A stretch of DNA of 64,000 nt from positions 76,928,816 through 76,992,815 of the forward strand of contig OX352764.1 of NCBI GenBank assembly GCA_947095585.1. The letters run 5' to 3'. This DNA is from Nephrocerus scutellatus (lineage: Eukaryota > Arthropoda > Insecta > Diptera > Pipunculidae). The translations under genes were made by a program, and so were the position numbers. The notes beneath the pieces were generated by a model that was not told where the DNA came from, ran no database searches, and was given only the letters and a program-made list of their open reading frames with translations. Below, in pieces: positions 1 to 11,773 of the stretch (within the stretch, counting starts at the first letter, position 1; each line of letters starts with the position of its first letter).

Positions 1-1130
1 ATGTTGGTGGATATGTGCGCGCGTTATTTTCGTAATGCATGTAATAATAACCACTCCGCTCTGTTGTCTGTCATCACCGCCTCTTAGCATGCGGACAAGC
101 AAAACACAGAGGATGCGCATCTCGAGAAAAAACCCAAACCTATCAATCCTGGTCATCTCGTCAGCGTCATTGGCAAAAGTCGCTGATAGCATCGCAACAT
201 TTAACCGCCGTCTGACAGGCAGCAATGCTTTTTGGTCGCTTTTGCTCTTGCGGTCTGTCACATTTATCACAAATTCAATGAATAATTTTGTGCTGTGCGA
301 CGAATGTTATCTGATCGGAATCGGCGGCGCTGGAGCTGATGCTGTTTGGTTCCGTCGGCGAGATCTTCGCTTAAATAATTATTTCAGTTTTTTTGTCGCA
401 GTTCGTTGTGAATTAATGTAGGAAATTGATCAAAACGATGGATATGAATGCGCAAAATGTTGACGTAAAACATTTCTGATTTTATCTCAGCTTATAATGA
501 TGATCCCATGCTGTTATGTGCGCAATTAACTGCAATCCCAATCAGGTTGGTGTGCCGCGATGCTATCGGAATCTTGTGAAGCTCCGCGGTGCTTAAAACT
601 TCCACCTTAATTATCTTATTGCCTTACAAAAATTCGAAAGATTGCAGGGTGAAATCGGAATTTTTTTTTCGGATTCTCACTGTGTGCAGTACCTACATAG
701 AAATTAACTCATAAAGGATAAGTTCACGGATTTGAATTTTGTCCGGTCTAGCTTTCAAAACTCGACTTTTAAATAGTAATGGCTCTCACGACAAGAGTTT
801 GGACAATGTGTTGATTTTTGAAGTAACAAAAAGAACAACCAAACTGGCCGTGTATATAGAATAAGATCCTTAGTTTTTTTGTTGTAAACCCACAAAACCT
901 GAGCACTAAAATCACAATTTATTCGGCTGTTTTTATGAATAAAGAACGTGCAAAGCGCAGTTGCTGCTAATAATCACTAATAAGATACTAAGAAGTCATT
1001 AAGAAGAAATAAAGAGGTTGATGACAAGATTAATAGAACATCCAATGCTTAGCGCTGTTCTTTTAAATTATGTTCTAGGCATCAAATGTACCACCTATTT
1101 TATTCCCTACCTTTTAGATGGCTAGTTATT
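1..1130. other. No recognisable gene or repeat
   Basis: AT-rich sequence with no protein similarity I can name. The longest open frame (128 codons, + strand from 35) has no recognisable domain, is serine/isoleucine rich and has no supporting splice or polyadenylation context, so I do not call it a gene. Nothing repeated elsewhere in the window was noticed here. Confidence 0.5.
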
Positions 1131-2262
1131 AAGACCCCCTCATGACTCGACTCACGACCCTCTCAAAATCCAACAAAGATCCCCTCAAAACCACCCAAAG
1201 ACCCCCTCAAAACCCCACTAAAGATTTTCGCAAAACCCCCTCTTTAACTACTACTTTAACTCCCTCAAGACCTCTCAAGACTTCACTCACGACCTTCTCA
1301 GAACCCCTCAAGCCTTCCGCAATACCACCTAAACACCAAACTAAAGACCCCTCGTGACTACCTAAGGACCGCTTTAGCATCCCCATAAAACCCCTTCAAA
1401 AACACACTAAAGACCCTCTTAATACTCCCTCAAAAACCCCCTCAAGGCCAGCTAAAGACTCCCTTAAAACCTCATCAAAATCCTCTTAAGACCCGCTTAT
1501 AACTCCATAAAAACCTTATTTAAAATCTCTCAGGACCCCTTCAATATCCCCTCAATATCCCACTCAGGACCCCCTAAAAAACCATCAAGACCAACTTAAA
1601 ACCCCCTTAAGACTCACCCAAAGCGCCCTCAAACCCCACTCAAGACGACATCAAGACCCCCTCAAAACCTTATTAAGACCCCCTCACGACCAACTCAAGA
1701 CCAAACTCTCAAAACCATCTCAAGACTTTCTTGAAGATCACCTAAAGAGCTTTTCAAGACCACCTCTAGACCCACCAGAGCACTCCTAAGAGACCCTTAT
1801 TAGAACCTTCTCAAAATCTTCTTAAGACCCTCTCAAAACCCAACTCAAGAACCTCTTAAAACAACCTCAATGCCCCCTCAAGGCTGCCTCAAGATCAACC
1901 CAAGACCGCCTCACAACCCTCCTCAAGACCCTATCAAAATTCCCTCAAGGCACTCGAAAAACCCCATCAAGACCACCTCAAAGCTCCTGAAGACCCTGTA
2001 AAGACAACGGGTCACAAGGACCCCTTCAAAACTTCTTTAAAATACCTCTCAAAACTCCACTCAATATCCCCTTTCCGACCCCAGTCAAGAGCTCCTTAAG
2101 GCCGTCTTAAGACGCCCTCAAGACCGCCTCAAATCCCCCTGAAGATCACACTTAAGATCCTGTTAAAACCACCACAGGATCCCGTTAAAAACACCTCATA
2201 ACCCTCTGAACACCCTCCTCAGGACACGATAAGAACACTCCTCAAGACCCGCTCCGAAAAGT
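1131..2262. repeat. Degenerate C/A-strand minisatellite, about 1.1 kb
   Basis: Roughly 1.1 kb is built from degenerate copies of a short motif close to CCCCTCAAGACC or CCCTCAAAACC, with unit spacing drifting between about 12 and 18 bases. The plus strand is strongly C+A rich and almost free of G, so strand composition is very skewed. Copies such as those near 1195, 1640, 1920 and 2090 keep the CTCAA(A/G)AC core. Reading frames here, including a 71-codon one at 1142-1357, are products of the low-complexity sequence. The drift between units suggests an old array. Confidence 0.85.
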
Positions 2263-2345
2263 CTTCTACAAAAACGCGTACGAGATTTTCTAATCACAGC
2301 ATTACAATGAAAAATTAAATATAAACCGACAGAAAGACAGTCATA

Positions 2346-3573
2346 CGAGGGGTGACGTAAAAGTTTTAAATAAAAGTAATAAAAAATTAAAAAATTTCAT
2401 CAAAATTTGCTTTATTGCTTTCGCCTTTAAGATCTATACACTTTTGCAGACGCTCAAACCATTTATCGAAACACTTTTTTCAGTCCGAAGATGGTAGCTC
2501 CAAAATATCGTTTTTGAACGCCTCAACACTTCTTCAGGCGATAAAAATTGCTGTCCACGCATCTTATCTTTGATTGTTGGGAACAGGAAGAAGTCATTGG
2601 GTGTCAAGTCGGAGCTGTAAGGCGGATGACCCATCAATTCGGTCGTTTGAGTGCTCAAATACTCGCTTATTTGATGTGATGTGTGTGAGCTCGCATTATC
2701 GTGATGCAAAATGATTAGCCGTTTTGCGTTGTTTTCTCTCAGTTTGCTGAAAACTTCAGGCAAACTAATGGCCGTATACCAAGCTGAATTGACTGTCTTT
2801 TGATTTTCAAGAGCCACAGTAGGCACATGACCGGTTTTCGTGAGGAAACACGCCCATTTGCTTCCAAACGCTCCGAGCTCGCACAACTTTTGTTGGATTT
2901 TCTTCGAATTGGAAGACTCAAACAGTCGATTGCCCTATTCGTTCCGGCTCATACGCAAATATTCATGACTCGTCACCTGCCACGATCTTCTATACGTTTT
3001 TGGAAGTATCTTCAACGAATTTTTCAAGCATGTGGCGTCACCAATAGACACGAACTTTTTCATATGCGTCTTTCAATAAAATGTGTAATCCAACGTGCAC
3101 ATAGATTCCGCACTTTTAAATGTTCATGTAAGATCGTATATATGCTGGTATTACTAATGCCTAGGCATGCTTCGATTTCCCGATAAGTCACATGACGATC
3201 CTCTTCAATCAGTTTTCTCACAGCGTCGATGTTTACTGGCACAACAGCTTTTTTTGGACGACCTTCACGAGGTTCGTCTTTGAGTGAACGTAGTTCGCGT
3301 TTAAATTCGTTGCACCAATTATAAACACTCGCCAAGGATGGTGCTTCGTCGCCAAAAGTCAAATGAAGTAATTCGAAGCACTGATGTTGAGTTAGCCCCT
3401 TTCGAAAATCGTAAAAAATCATCCCATCCCGAAAATGTTCACGCGATAATTCCATTTGTTCACTGCATTCAATTTTTCAAGTAAATAAAAAACAATGTTG
3501 CTATGCGAACTGACAGATTACTTTTGGGAAACATAACCTCCAAAAATGATAAACTTTTTGTTTGACATAGTGA
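2346..3573 (-). mobile_element. Mariner-family DNA transposon, inactive
   Basis: About 1.23 kb, the usual size for mariner. The left end begins CGAGGGGTGACGTAAAAGTT just after a TA at 2344-2345. The right end at about 3551-3573 carries a partly matching inverted sequence that shares the AAACTTTT core and a TGTCA/TGAC block. The coding strand is minus and holds a broken transposase described separately. The right boundary is approximate because the inverted repeats have diverged. The degeneration indicates an old insertion. Confidence 0.8.
2434..3455 (-). pseudogene. Mariner transposase, broken by stops and frameshifts
   Basis: Transposase of the Tc1/mariner superfamily, which in active copies cuts and pastes the element at TA sites. 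The amino-terminal piece (3455 down to 3060, 131 codons from an ATG) shows the paired-type helix-turn-helix DNA-binding region: residues about 8-50, then a GRP linker near 84-86, then a second helix-turn-helix at about 95-125. The carboxy-terminal piece (2886 to 2434) keeps the catalytic HHDN, then exactly 34 residues to the third aspartate in TPND, so the element is DD34D mariner. The first aspartate lies in DES at about 2974, immediately followed by a TGA at 2963-2965 where a tryptophan codon is expected. At least one further frameshift separates the parts, so no active enzyme can be made. Confidence 0.88.
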
Positions 3574-3745
3574 TTTGCATCGGATTACCATTTTCTAAAA
3601 ACATTTACGGATTTCCTATGTATTATTACTGCTGCACATGTTTGTTTCGTTCTGCTCATGCTATGTAACTTAAATGTTATTGACATTAAGTATTGTAGAA
3701 ATTATTAAAGAAAGAACAGGCCAAAAGAAAAGGAAATAGTAGTAA

Positions 3746-5032
3746 GGTAGTCAAACTCTCCAAGAAAGGTGATTTGAGCAATTGCGAAAACTGGAGAGGA
3801 ATAACCATGCTAAACACCATAAACAAAGTGATCTCCTCTATAATAGCTAGGCGCTTACAGAATGCGTTAGAGCCAATCTTGAGAAACGAACAAGCAGGAT
3901 TTCGCCCAAACCGTTCTTGTACTGATCAATTTAACACCATGCGTATAATCATGGAACAATCAGTTGAGTATCGCTCTCCTCTGTATATGGTTTTTGTAGA
4001 TTTTAAACGCGCTTTTGATAGCGTAGGCCGAAACATGATGTGGCAGATTTTGTCTACTTATGGTGTTCCCGAAAAAATCATCAACATCATTAAGGAGCCG
4101 TACCACGGCTCAACATGCCGCGTCATTCATAACGGTCATCTTGGCTCACCTTTCAACATCTACTCGGGAGTAAAGCAAGGCTCTCTCTCTGCACCCTCTA
4201 GCCACTGCTTTTCACAATTGTTATCGATTGGGTGATGAAAATAGTAACCCGTACTTCATCGGGTTTGCCATGGAATATTTTTCACCGCCTGGAAGACCTC
4301 GTCTTTTGCCGATGATATCTCTCTCCTATCACAATTGCTAGGTGACATGGAGCGCAAATTAAACTCACTAGAACTCCACTCTAACAAAGTTGGTTTAAAA
4401 ATTAACGTCTCAAAAACAAAACTACTTCGCGTTAACGCTAGTGGAACATGTGATCAATCGATTGACGGACATCAGATAGAGGATGGTGGTGCTAACTCGG
4501 ATGTGTGCTCTCGTATCAACAAGGCGCGACACTCCTATAGCATGCTCCTATAAATGCAAATCTCCCGGAATCTAAAGCTAATGATCTTCAGATCTAACGT
4601 TCTCTTAGTACTCTTGATGGCTGCGAAACGTGGAAAGTCACAGAGTCAATTGCGACGCGCCTCCAAGTTTTCGTCAACAAGTGCTTAAGGAGGATACTGA
4701 GAATAAGATGGCCGGACATTATCACCAATCAAGACTTGCGGAGAGTAACACAGCAGTAAGCAATCGAGCTCACCATCAGACGACGAAAATGTAGCTGGAT
4801 TGGCCACACTTTGAGAAAGCCTGCGGACGATATTACAAAACTAGCGCTCGACTGGAATCCACAAGGAAGCCGTCGAGTTGGCCGTCCTAGCAAGACATGG
4901 AAAAGGACAATAGAAGAGGAAGCAAGATCCCAGGGGACCGAGTGGCGTCTCTTGAAACCTCAGGCCTTCAATCGAGTTCGTTGGCGGGCGTTTGTAGAAG
5001 CCCTATGCTGCCCCGCGGAGTAAAGGAAAGAA
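3746..5032 (+). mobile_element. LINE-A copy 1: RT and 3' end of a non-LTR element
   Basis: 5'-truncated non-LTR retrotransposon. The first piece (3774-4235) carries RT motifs: CENWRGI-type start, EQAGFRPNRSC, then FVDFKRAFDS with the motif A aspartate, then SGVKQG. A frameshift near 4190 breaks the frame before the expected F/Y-x-D-D box. A second piece (4335-4553) has the KVGLKINVSKTK motif. A third (4811-5023) has the carboxy-terminal block with IGHTLRK upstream and WNPQGSRRVGRPSKTW, ending in a stop at 5021-5023. No endonuclease is present at the 5' side. The same family recurs at 30.1-31.9 kb. Clade assignment (RTE-like versus I-like) is not safe by eye. Confidence 0.85.
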
Positions 5033-5352
5033 AAAGAGAGTAAGGTAGCTCGCAAATTATAGTATATTACATAACGAGCAAGGAAAGTGGAGTTTATCGT
5101 GCGAGGTCGAAGCTTGACGACTAAGGCGGAAGCCGAGTTCGGCAATCTAACGAGCACGATGATCACTTTTCTGCAAGTCATGTACGCTATTTTTCACGCG
5201 TCCAAACCGGTTTTTCTGCTAAATCAACCAGAATTTCCATGGGAATAAGACTTTAAGCCGGATATTAGTTCTACATACCGAATTTCACAAATAACTGGAG
5301 AAATAGCTTAATTCCCAATATGTCAATCCCAAATGGACATATCCCAGAAATG
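5033..5352. other. Unassigned sequence downstream of LINE-A
   Basis: About 320 bases with no coding signal I recognise. It includes a moderately GC-rich stretch (about 5090-5210) that reads unlike the surrounding AT-rich DNA. It may be the 3' untranslated part of LINE-A or an older insertion. No copy was noticed elsewhere in the window. Confidence 0.35.
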
Positions 5353-5548
5353 ACGGACCCTACAATTTAAGGCCGGTTCCGTACGGCGAATTGAGAAGCT
5401 TTCAGTGACAAGTTATTATTCTCGGAACGTTTGTCACACATTCGCGAGAGATGGGACACCGTGAAGAATACTTTTGGTGTTACTTGAATTCGAACCACGA
5501 ACCTCCTGCTAAGTAAACACACGCATTACCACTGAGCCACGGTGCCCA
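5353..5548 (-). mobile_element. SINE-G copy, tRNA-like head on minus strand
   Basis: Read on the minus strand, it begins GGTGGGCACCGTGGCTCAGT, containing an RNA polymerase III A-box-like TGGCTCAGTGG, followed by a B-box-like GGTTCGAATTC about 35 bases on. The body then continues with the family-specific block (AAGTAACACCAAAAGTATTC, then CTCGCGAATGTGTGACAAAC, then ACTTGTCACTGAAAGCTTCT) and stops near CGGCCTTAAATTGTAGG. Copies with the same order occur at 21.5, 32.1 and 52.6 kb. This one lacks the (ATT)n tail. Confidence 0.8.
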
Positions 5549-5555
5549 CCTAAAA

Positions 5556-5705
5556 GTGTGGAAAAACAGAGGACAAAAAACTGTTAAAAGTGAGACATAA
5601 CAGAGTACAAAAAACTGTTCAAAGTGTGATTTAACAAGGTTCAAAAAACTATTAAAATTGTGAATTAACAGAGGAAAAAAAACTGTTAAAATGTGACATA
5701 ACACA
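5556..5705. repeat. Minisatellite, about 35-bp unit, four copies
   Basis: Four to five imperfect tandem units built around ACAAAAAACTGTTAAAA followed by GTGTGACATAACAGAG. Units start near 5556, 5590, 5624 and 5660. It lies directly against the tRNA-like head of the neighbouring SINE-G copy. Confidence 0.75.
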
Positions 5706-5710
5706 TTCAA

Positions 5711-7490
5711 CTATTTGAACATATACCCCTTAAGCCTTGTTGTGAGACGTTGTTACGTCAAAATACTTACTACAACTACTTCATGTCAGTAGTAGTAAGC
5801 GGGTTAAGTAATATTTTATTAAGTTAGGAGACAGGAGAGTTTGAAGACAAGTTGTTCTTTGCTTAGACCACATCATTCACTTGATTGATATCTTGAATAT
5901 TATCCTTGGATATTGTATGACATAATGCGATAACTTAATCCAACGCCAGAAGCTTTGTATTAGAACGATACCTATATAGAAAAATAATGGGACTCTAAAA
6001 CAAAACTAGAAAACACATCGAAATAAGACATAGATGTAGGTCCAAACTAATATCCTGTTATTTGTATGAGGTTTAGTTTTGGTTTGTTCATTTGACAGAC
6101 GGCCGATTTCCTAGTTGAAGCCATCGTTGAGTCTATTAATCATTTCTCCTGTAAATGATGAGAAAGAAGTTGATTGTTTCTCTTTGTGATGAAAAAGCAA
6201 CAAATTATTACCACTTCATCGAGTGCGTCATCTTTGCACCGCAACAGCATGTTGATTGCCATACAATTTCGATAAAGTAAGTTTGTGTTTGTCGACCATC
6301 AATCTATCCTGGCGTCGTCTATCTGTAACATTGAGAAAGCGTGTACAGACACATACACACTCACACATTAACGCATATAATCCATCATCCATCAATCATA
6401 ATTTATTATGAAGTCTTTGTTGGATTTTGTTCACCTTCCCCCTCTGGCTTTTGAATCGGTGTAGAATGCGAATGTGGATATAGCCGACTACCATTATAGG
6501 GAGAATGATGTCTGAATGATTGAGTGACTGAGTGACTGTGTCAGAATGAGTGAGTGCTTTTAGCCAGAGACGCTGCTCTGGGCTCTCGAACACTTATGGG
6601 CATGAGAATGAGGATTCGCTATAAAATGTGTAATCTGGTAGATTAGTGGCTGGCACCTTTGCATCGCCACCAAATAAGGTAGCTAACGCTGACGTTCTCT
6701 ATCTAGCCAGACATGATCTGGTAAAAACCAACCCAAGTGCCATTTGCAAAGAAATATATGATGGTCGTCTTTATCTATGTATAGTGCAGCGTTCAGCTGC
6801 TTCTATTCCTTGATATGCCCAATTGTCGACTGGAATAATGAGGGGATTTCGAGATCGAATATCTTTTCGAACGTAAACTCGTCGACGGCCTAATTGTGCG
6901 CTTAGTCGTTGTTTGACATTTGTCACTGCTGCGCTGAGTAATGACTTTATGACAGTTAAAAATTAAGTACACTGGGGGAGGACGTCATCGCCGACGACAG
7001 CAGATATACAATCTCCAACTGAAAAATATATATCTAGATACATATACATGTATAAAAAGTATTCATATAAATTGGGGAATGGAGTATTTAGGAGACTATA
7101 ATTAAGGATGGCGCGCACGGATAAATAATTATTACTAAACGGGTGCCGGGCTGGATTAAGAGTTTGGTATTTTGGGTCGCTGGCTGTGTTGTTTTCGTTC
7201 CTGTTTGCCTCCATCGTTAATTCCTTCAGAATGACTAATGATTTTGGAATGTGATGCGCTGCACTTGGAGGGGATTATAAAATTGGGTTGTCATTTTGTC
7301 GTGTCCTCAAGGAGGTGACATAATGATGAATAACGAAAGGTTTCTTTTTCAGAGATTATGATGAGAACTTCGGTAAAGAAAAGAAAATCTAGAGAGAACG
7401 TCGGCAAAGAAGTAGAGAACTATTTAAGTTTAATCCTCCACAACGATTATCTGTTAATTGACAGCAAGCAGCGAAATGCACACATCATAA
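5711..7490. other. No recognisable gene
   Basis: About 1.8 kb of AT-rich sequence without recognisable coding similarity. It contains only short simple sequence such as CA-rich DNA near 6345-6370 and GAGTGA-type direct repeats near 6480-6560. An 83-codon open frame on the minus strand (7214-6963) has no recognisable features. Confidence 0.45.
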
Positions 7491-7496
7491 CAACGC

Positions 7497-7600
7497 CTAT
7501 CATAAGAATTTTTGGCGCAAAAGACCGTTGTAGTCCAAACCCTAGCTTCTCGCGACCATTGTGCGGGTTATATTTTTGCATACATAACTTATATATCGTC
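7497..7600 (-). mobile_element. SINE-G 3' body fragment
   Basis: The blocks TTTGGCGCAAAAGACCGTTG, then CTAGCTTCTCGCGACCATTG, then ATATTTTTGCATACA match, in the same order, the 3' part of the full-length minus-strand SINE-G copies at 31991-32267 and 52475-52761. The tRNA-like head is absent. It is therefore a diverged 3' remnant. Confidence 0.6.
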
Positions 7601-7789
7601 AGATCCTGTTCTGGGTCACCGTCCCTCTATTTCTCCCCTGAACTGGATTTACAAGAAGATATTAATTTACCAACCCAAATTTTTTTTAAAACATTTACCT
7701 GTGTGTATGTTATTTGTGCGATGCAGAAAGTTAAATCCAATGCTTCTGGTGATCTTTAAAGTTTATCAAGCTTATTATTCCACATCTCA

Positions 7790-8002
7790 TTAGTTTACTA
7801 ACTCACATTTTTGATCAATGTGTGAGGTATTGTTATTTTCCAAAATCATGGAAATCCGCTAGAATCATACCGTTGCTAAGAGAGCTAACTACCTCGCTGG
7901 AGGACTTTAGACCGATCAGTATACTACCTTGCCTCTCTATGATTCTCGAAATTTTAATGAAAGGACAAATTATGTCCTACGTTGAAGTTAATAATTTTTT
8001 TA
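7790..8002 (+). mobile_element. LINE-H 5' segment (RT amino part), interrupted
   Basis: Encodes RT motifs of a CR1/L2-like non-LTR element: FPKSWKSARIIPL, then LEDFRPISILPCLSMILEIL, then VEVNNFF. These correspond to the region before RT motif A. The coding similarity stops at about 8002, where LINE-C begins, and LINE-H RT sequence resumes near 9856. The segment carrying motif A is missing, so the interruption was accompanied by loss of target sequence or by a later deletion. Frameshifts are present. Confidence 0.65.
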
Positions 8003-9855
8003 GAAAACACCATAGTTACAATACAGGCCAGCAATTCTGGCACTGAGTGAAACTCAGGTATTTGATAATACTGATGCATCGGAATTTAATCGGCCTGGTT
8101 ATAACTTGCTGCCATTATTTTTCTCTCGACGCGGATTGGCAATCTATGTCCGGAGTGATGTTGCGTTTCAGCTTTTGCCTCAATTTAGCCAAAGTTCCAA
8201 TCCAGAATTCAATTTCATTTGGCTCAAAGTAAAGGTACAATCTACTACTGTTACCTTTACAGAAGCCCCCACTTAGACAGTACAATCAATCAATTCAATC
8301 TTATGAATTGACACAAAACATTGTAAAAACGAATGAATGTCAATGTACACAATTCTAGGTGGCTTCGATTTTTGGCCAGGCAACTCCTCAAAGAAGGTGT
8401 GTTGAGTTATTCGCTGAGTTTAATAACCTTACTCAGCTTGTAAATGAGCCTACACGAATACCTGACAGTGCAAATCATTCCGCAAACACCCTTGACTTGC
8501 TCCTTACTTCTCGACCTGATAAATACTCTGTAAATGTATTATCGCCTCTAGGCTCGTCAGACCATTGTGTAGTACCAGCTAATTTCTCGTTAATAAACCA
8601 CGTAGTTAGAGAAAAAACTACAAAAAAAAAAACAAGTGCGGCAATACGAGAAAGTCAATTGGGACGGCCTTAACAATTTCTTTGGTAGAATTAACTGGCC
8701 GCTATTGTTTCGCGATAGCAACGTGGATGCCGCCGCTGATGCAATCACAAACATCATTCTTATTGGTATGAGAAAGTTTATCCCTTTTAGGAATAAGTCT
8801 ATCAAATCAAAGGAAGATGGATGGTATGACTTGAGCTGTAAAGAGGCTTCTAGGATTAGAGAGGTATGCTTTCGGTTTTACAAAGCAAACCCTACTGAGA
8901 AAAATCGAACAAAATTGAAACGAGCCAGAAATGATTGCAAATCCCATCTTCGGCGAGTGAAATTCGCCTACGACCAAAAATTGAGACAAAAAATACTAGC
9001 CTCGTTGTCGACTCCAACATTCATTTATAATGATATTCCAGTTGTCAGCTCTATAGACAAGGGCAAACTGATTCCTGCGAATTTTGCAGCTAGCTCCACG
9101 CTTCCAGGTTGTGCATTGCAGCTTCCTGCACCTCAGAGTATTGAACACTCAATGGGACAGATATTCATTCGTACTCGTGCAGTTGTTAGAGTTCTAAACG
9201 ATCTCAACACTCACAAATCCGCTGGGCCAGATGGTATTTCCCCATTAGTTCTGAAGAGGTGTTCTTCCAAGCTGGAATTACCATTGCGTTAGCTTTTCCA
9301 TCTATCCTATTCTTCTAGACTCATCCCGAGAAGTTGAAAAACAGCCTTTGTCCAGCCCATACCCAAAAAGGCGAGCCGTCGTCTCCTTCTTCGTACCGAC
9401 CGATAGCACTTACATCCATTCTTTCCAAGGTCATGAAAACGCTGATAAATTTTCAGCTTAAGAAATATCTTGAAACCAACGAAATCCTTAGTGGCCGGCA
9501 GTATTGATTTCGTGGGTAACGTTCTACTGGGGATTTGATGGTATATCTCACCGAACCGTGGAACCGGTCTTTGCATCAATTTGGAGAGCTGTTGCACTCG
9601 ATATTTCTAAGGCATTTGACAGAGTTTGGCATCAAGCTCTTTTGTCCGAAATGCGTGCTTATGGAGTCAATGATAAGCTGCTTTACTGGATTAGAAGCTA
9701 TCTTTTGGACCGCTCAATTCAAGTTGTATTGGATGGTTTCAAGTTTAAAATTCATTACTTAAATGCTGGCGTTCCCCAGGGCTCTGTTTTGTCCCCGACT
9801 CTCTTCCTCATTTTTATTAATGATCTCTTATCTGTGACTCCGCTCCGCTGTTAAA
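8003..9855 (+). mobile_element. LINE-C copy 1: endonuclease plus RT, broken
   Basis: CR1/L2-like non-LTR element inserted in LINE-H. The endonuclease begins around 8025 (AILALSETQVF, then GLAIYVRSDV), continues to the SANTLDLLLTSRP and SSDHCVV blocks near 8500-8575, where the histidine of the catalytic SDH is seen. A linker (8636-9292) contains a DGWYD motif and ends in HKSAGPDGISPLVLK. RT follows in broken frames: YRPIALTSILSKVM near 9395, KAFDRVWHQAL with motif A aspartate (about 9610), GVPQGSVLSPTLF and FINDLLSVT near 9780-9840. The copy ends before the F-x-D-D box. Stops and frameshifts are numerous. Confidence 0.8.
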
Positions 9856-10700
9856 TTTGTTCTTGATTATCTTAGTGGTATTACGCAGCAAGTATTTTTA
9901 AACAGTAATTACTCTTCCACACTCAAACTAAAGACTGGAGTATCTGTGCTTGGTCCACTTCTATTTGCCTTATATACATATTAATGATCTCACGAACCTT
10001 TGCCAATTCGTTTCTATGAATATGTACGCTGAGTCCCAGAGGGCTTATGGAAAATTGTCTTACCCGCTTTAGTGATGATCTTGGTCGCATTCGGGAGCGG
10101 GCTCGTAGAAATTGCCTGCGACTTAATTAAGCAAAAACACAATGCATGTTAATCGCCCGGAACATGCCACTGGCCAGTGACCTACCTAGCATTATGATTG
10201 ATGGCAATGCAATCTCATATTGCACTAAAGTTAAAAATCTTGGAGTCATTGTCAACAGTAGTGTGTCAGCTAGTGATCATATAAACTCTGTTGTTGGTAG
10301 AATGTATGGTACCCTTCACTACCTGTGGAAAAGTGCTGTCTACACTTCCCAGGTTGTTCGCTTAAAGTTGGTTCAAACTCTCCTTAAACCACTCATAGCA
10401 TACTCTGAGAATATTTACCCCTCCTTGGACTCAATTTCTTTTCGCAGACTTAAAGTTGCCTTTAACGCCATGATAAGATACGTTTTCATGCTTCCTTTAT
10501 ATAGCAATGTTTCCAGCTATAAGACCGCGATCCTCAATTGTACACTGAGAGACTAATTTATCATTAGAAACTGTATCTTCATTCATAATTTATTATATAT
10601 CGGAATTTTAATTTTTATTTAATACTCCATCCTAATTTATGAATTGTTTGTATTACTAAAAAACTACACTTTCTTATTGTACTATTTTTATTTTATGAGA
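9856..10700 (+). mobile_element. LINE-H 3' segment (RT carboxy part)
   Basis: Resumes a second CR1/L2-like family after LINE-C: FVLDYLSGITQQVFLNSNYS, a shortened GV..VLGPLLFALY segment that has lost the usual PQG residues, degraded Y-x-D-D near 10030 (read as YADSQ), then a clean 136-codon frame at 10146-10556 covering the thumb and carboxy-terminal region (VKNLGVIVNSS, LVQTLLKPLIAY). The AT-rich stretch after 10560 is probably the 3' UTR. It is inactive because of the interruption, frameshifts and the altered catalytic box. Confidence 0.7.
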
Positions 10701-10724
10701 TAAATGAAATGAAATATAATATAT

Positions 10725-10831
10725 TTCGCGAGTGGTACCACCGTACAAAATATTCTTGTTTTTTTTAGAATTCGAACTTCAAACCTCCCGCTAAGAAATC
10801 CAACGTACTAACCACTGGATCCACGGTGTCC
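10725..10831 (-). mobile_element. SINE-G head, diverged copy
   Basis: Minus strand begins GGACACCGTGGATCCAGTGG, then GGGAGGTTTGAAGTTCGAAT, preserving the spacing of the A-box and B-box of other SINE-G copies, and reaches the CACTCGCGAA block. The 3' body is missing. It abuts the 3' end of LINE-H. Confidence 0.65.
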
Positions 10832-11001
10832 ACAACAATGCTGATGTAAAATGAACGAAATAAAAGATACATATATATTATATGACTTTATTATAAATAA
10901 TTAACTGAAATTTGTTTTTAAAAATAAAATATTCGCACCGAAGCAAGAACTTCGATGCTTCTTTAATTAGAATCAAAATACAACTCAAATACATAAAAAA
11001 A

Positions 11002-11295
11002 TTATGATCTTATTACTACTGGAATTTTTAAATTTGTTCTTAAATATAGATAATGCAATTCCACTGTGTATTCGCTATGTTTGCCCTTGAATACCACTTG
11101 TTGTTCTGGGGTGACTCCATCGTGGTCATGTTGACAACATATTTTTGGATGGCGACTGAACGCATTTGAATCTACATATAGTAAGTTTACCATCGCTACA
11201 TTTGCAATAATATTTAGACTACCATCTTGAAGGATAGTTTTTGCTTCATATGTATCAGAAATACCATTAGGCAGCCGATAGGAAAATGTCTTCAT
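11002..11295 (-). CDS. Hypothetical 97-codon ORF, function unknown
   Basis: An uninterrupted frame from ATG at 11295 to a stop at 11002, in a stretch free of recognisable transposons. The predicted protein has no obvious signal peptide or membrane segment and includes a cysteine/histidine-rich patch (KICCQHDHDG, around residues 51-60). AATAAA-like signals occur downstream on the minus strand near 10890. It lies on the same strand as, and downstream of, the spliced candidate at 11.8-12.2 kb and could be a terminal exon of that gene, but no joined reading frame could be demonstrated. It may be chance. Confidence 0.2.
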   Translation of the reverse strand: MKTFSYRLPNGISDTYEAKTILQDGSLNIIANVAMVNLLYVDSNAFSRHPKICCQHDHDGVTPEQQVVFKGKHSEYTVELHYLYLRTNLKIPVVIRS

Positions 11296-11773
11296 ATCCT
11301 AACTCATCAAACTCACGATACCACCTGTTAATAATTTTTAAGGTCGCCTATATCAGTAAGGCAAACAAGTATAACTTTTTAAAGACATGACTGTCACGAC
11401 TTTGTATGATAACTATTTACAATAATAATAAGCCAGTTAAAAACTCCGAAAAAGGAATGACCGACCTATCTTTTCTCAAACTCGCATGAAAGAAAGTGAT
11501 CCCAAACTTTTTGTGAATAATTACAATAAATAGTCTGCCAATGGTTAAAAATCAATAGCTGTACAGGCAATTTTAATCCAGATCGAGTGGTCGGCGCAAA
11601 ATTTTAGGCTGCACATAAACGAGCACAAAGCAAAGGGTATGCCGGCCATGGCGACGAACAGAATTGCGACTTTGTATTTGTCATTTATCTGGAAATAGAA
11701 TAGAATAGTGCAGTGTTTGGACAATTGTAGCCGCCGCTTACAATGTGGCGGCCTACAAATACTTTTATATACA

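Noticed and set aside
1142..1357. 71-codon ORF
   Set aside because: It lies wholly in the C/A minisatellite and its composition (T, P, K, L) follows from the repeat.
5480..5548. tRNA gene
   Set aside because: A- and B-box-like segments are present, but no full cloverleaf can be folded and the same sequence recurs as the head of a dispersed SINE.
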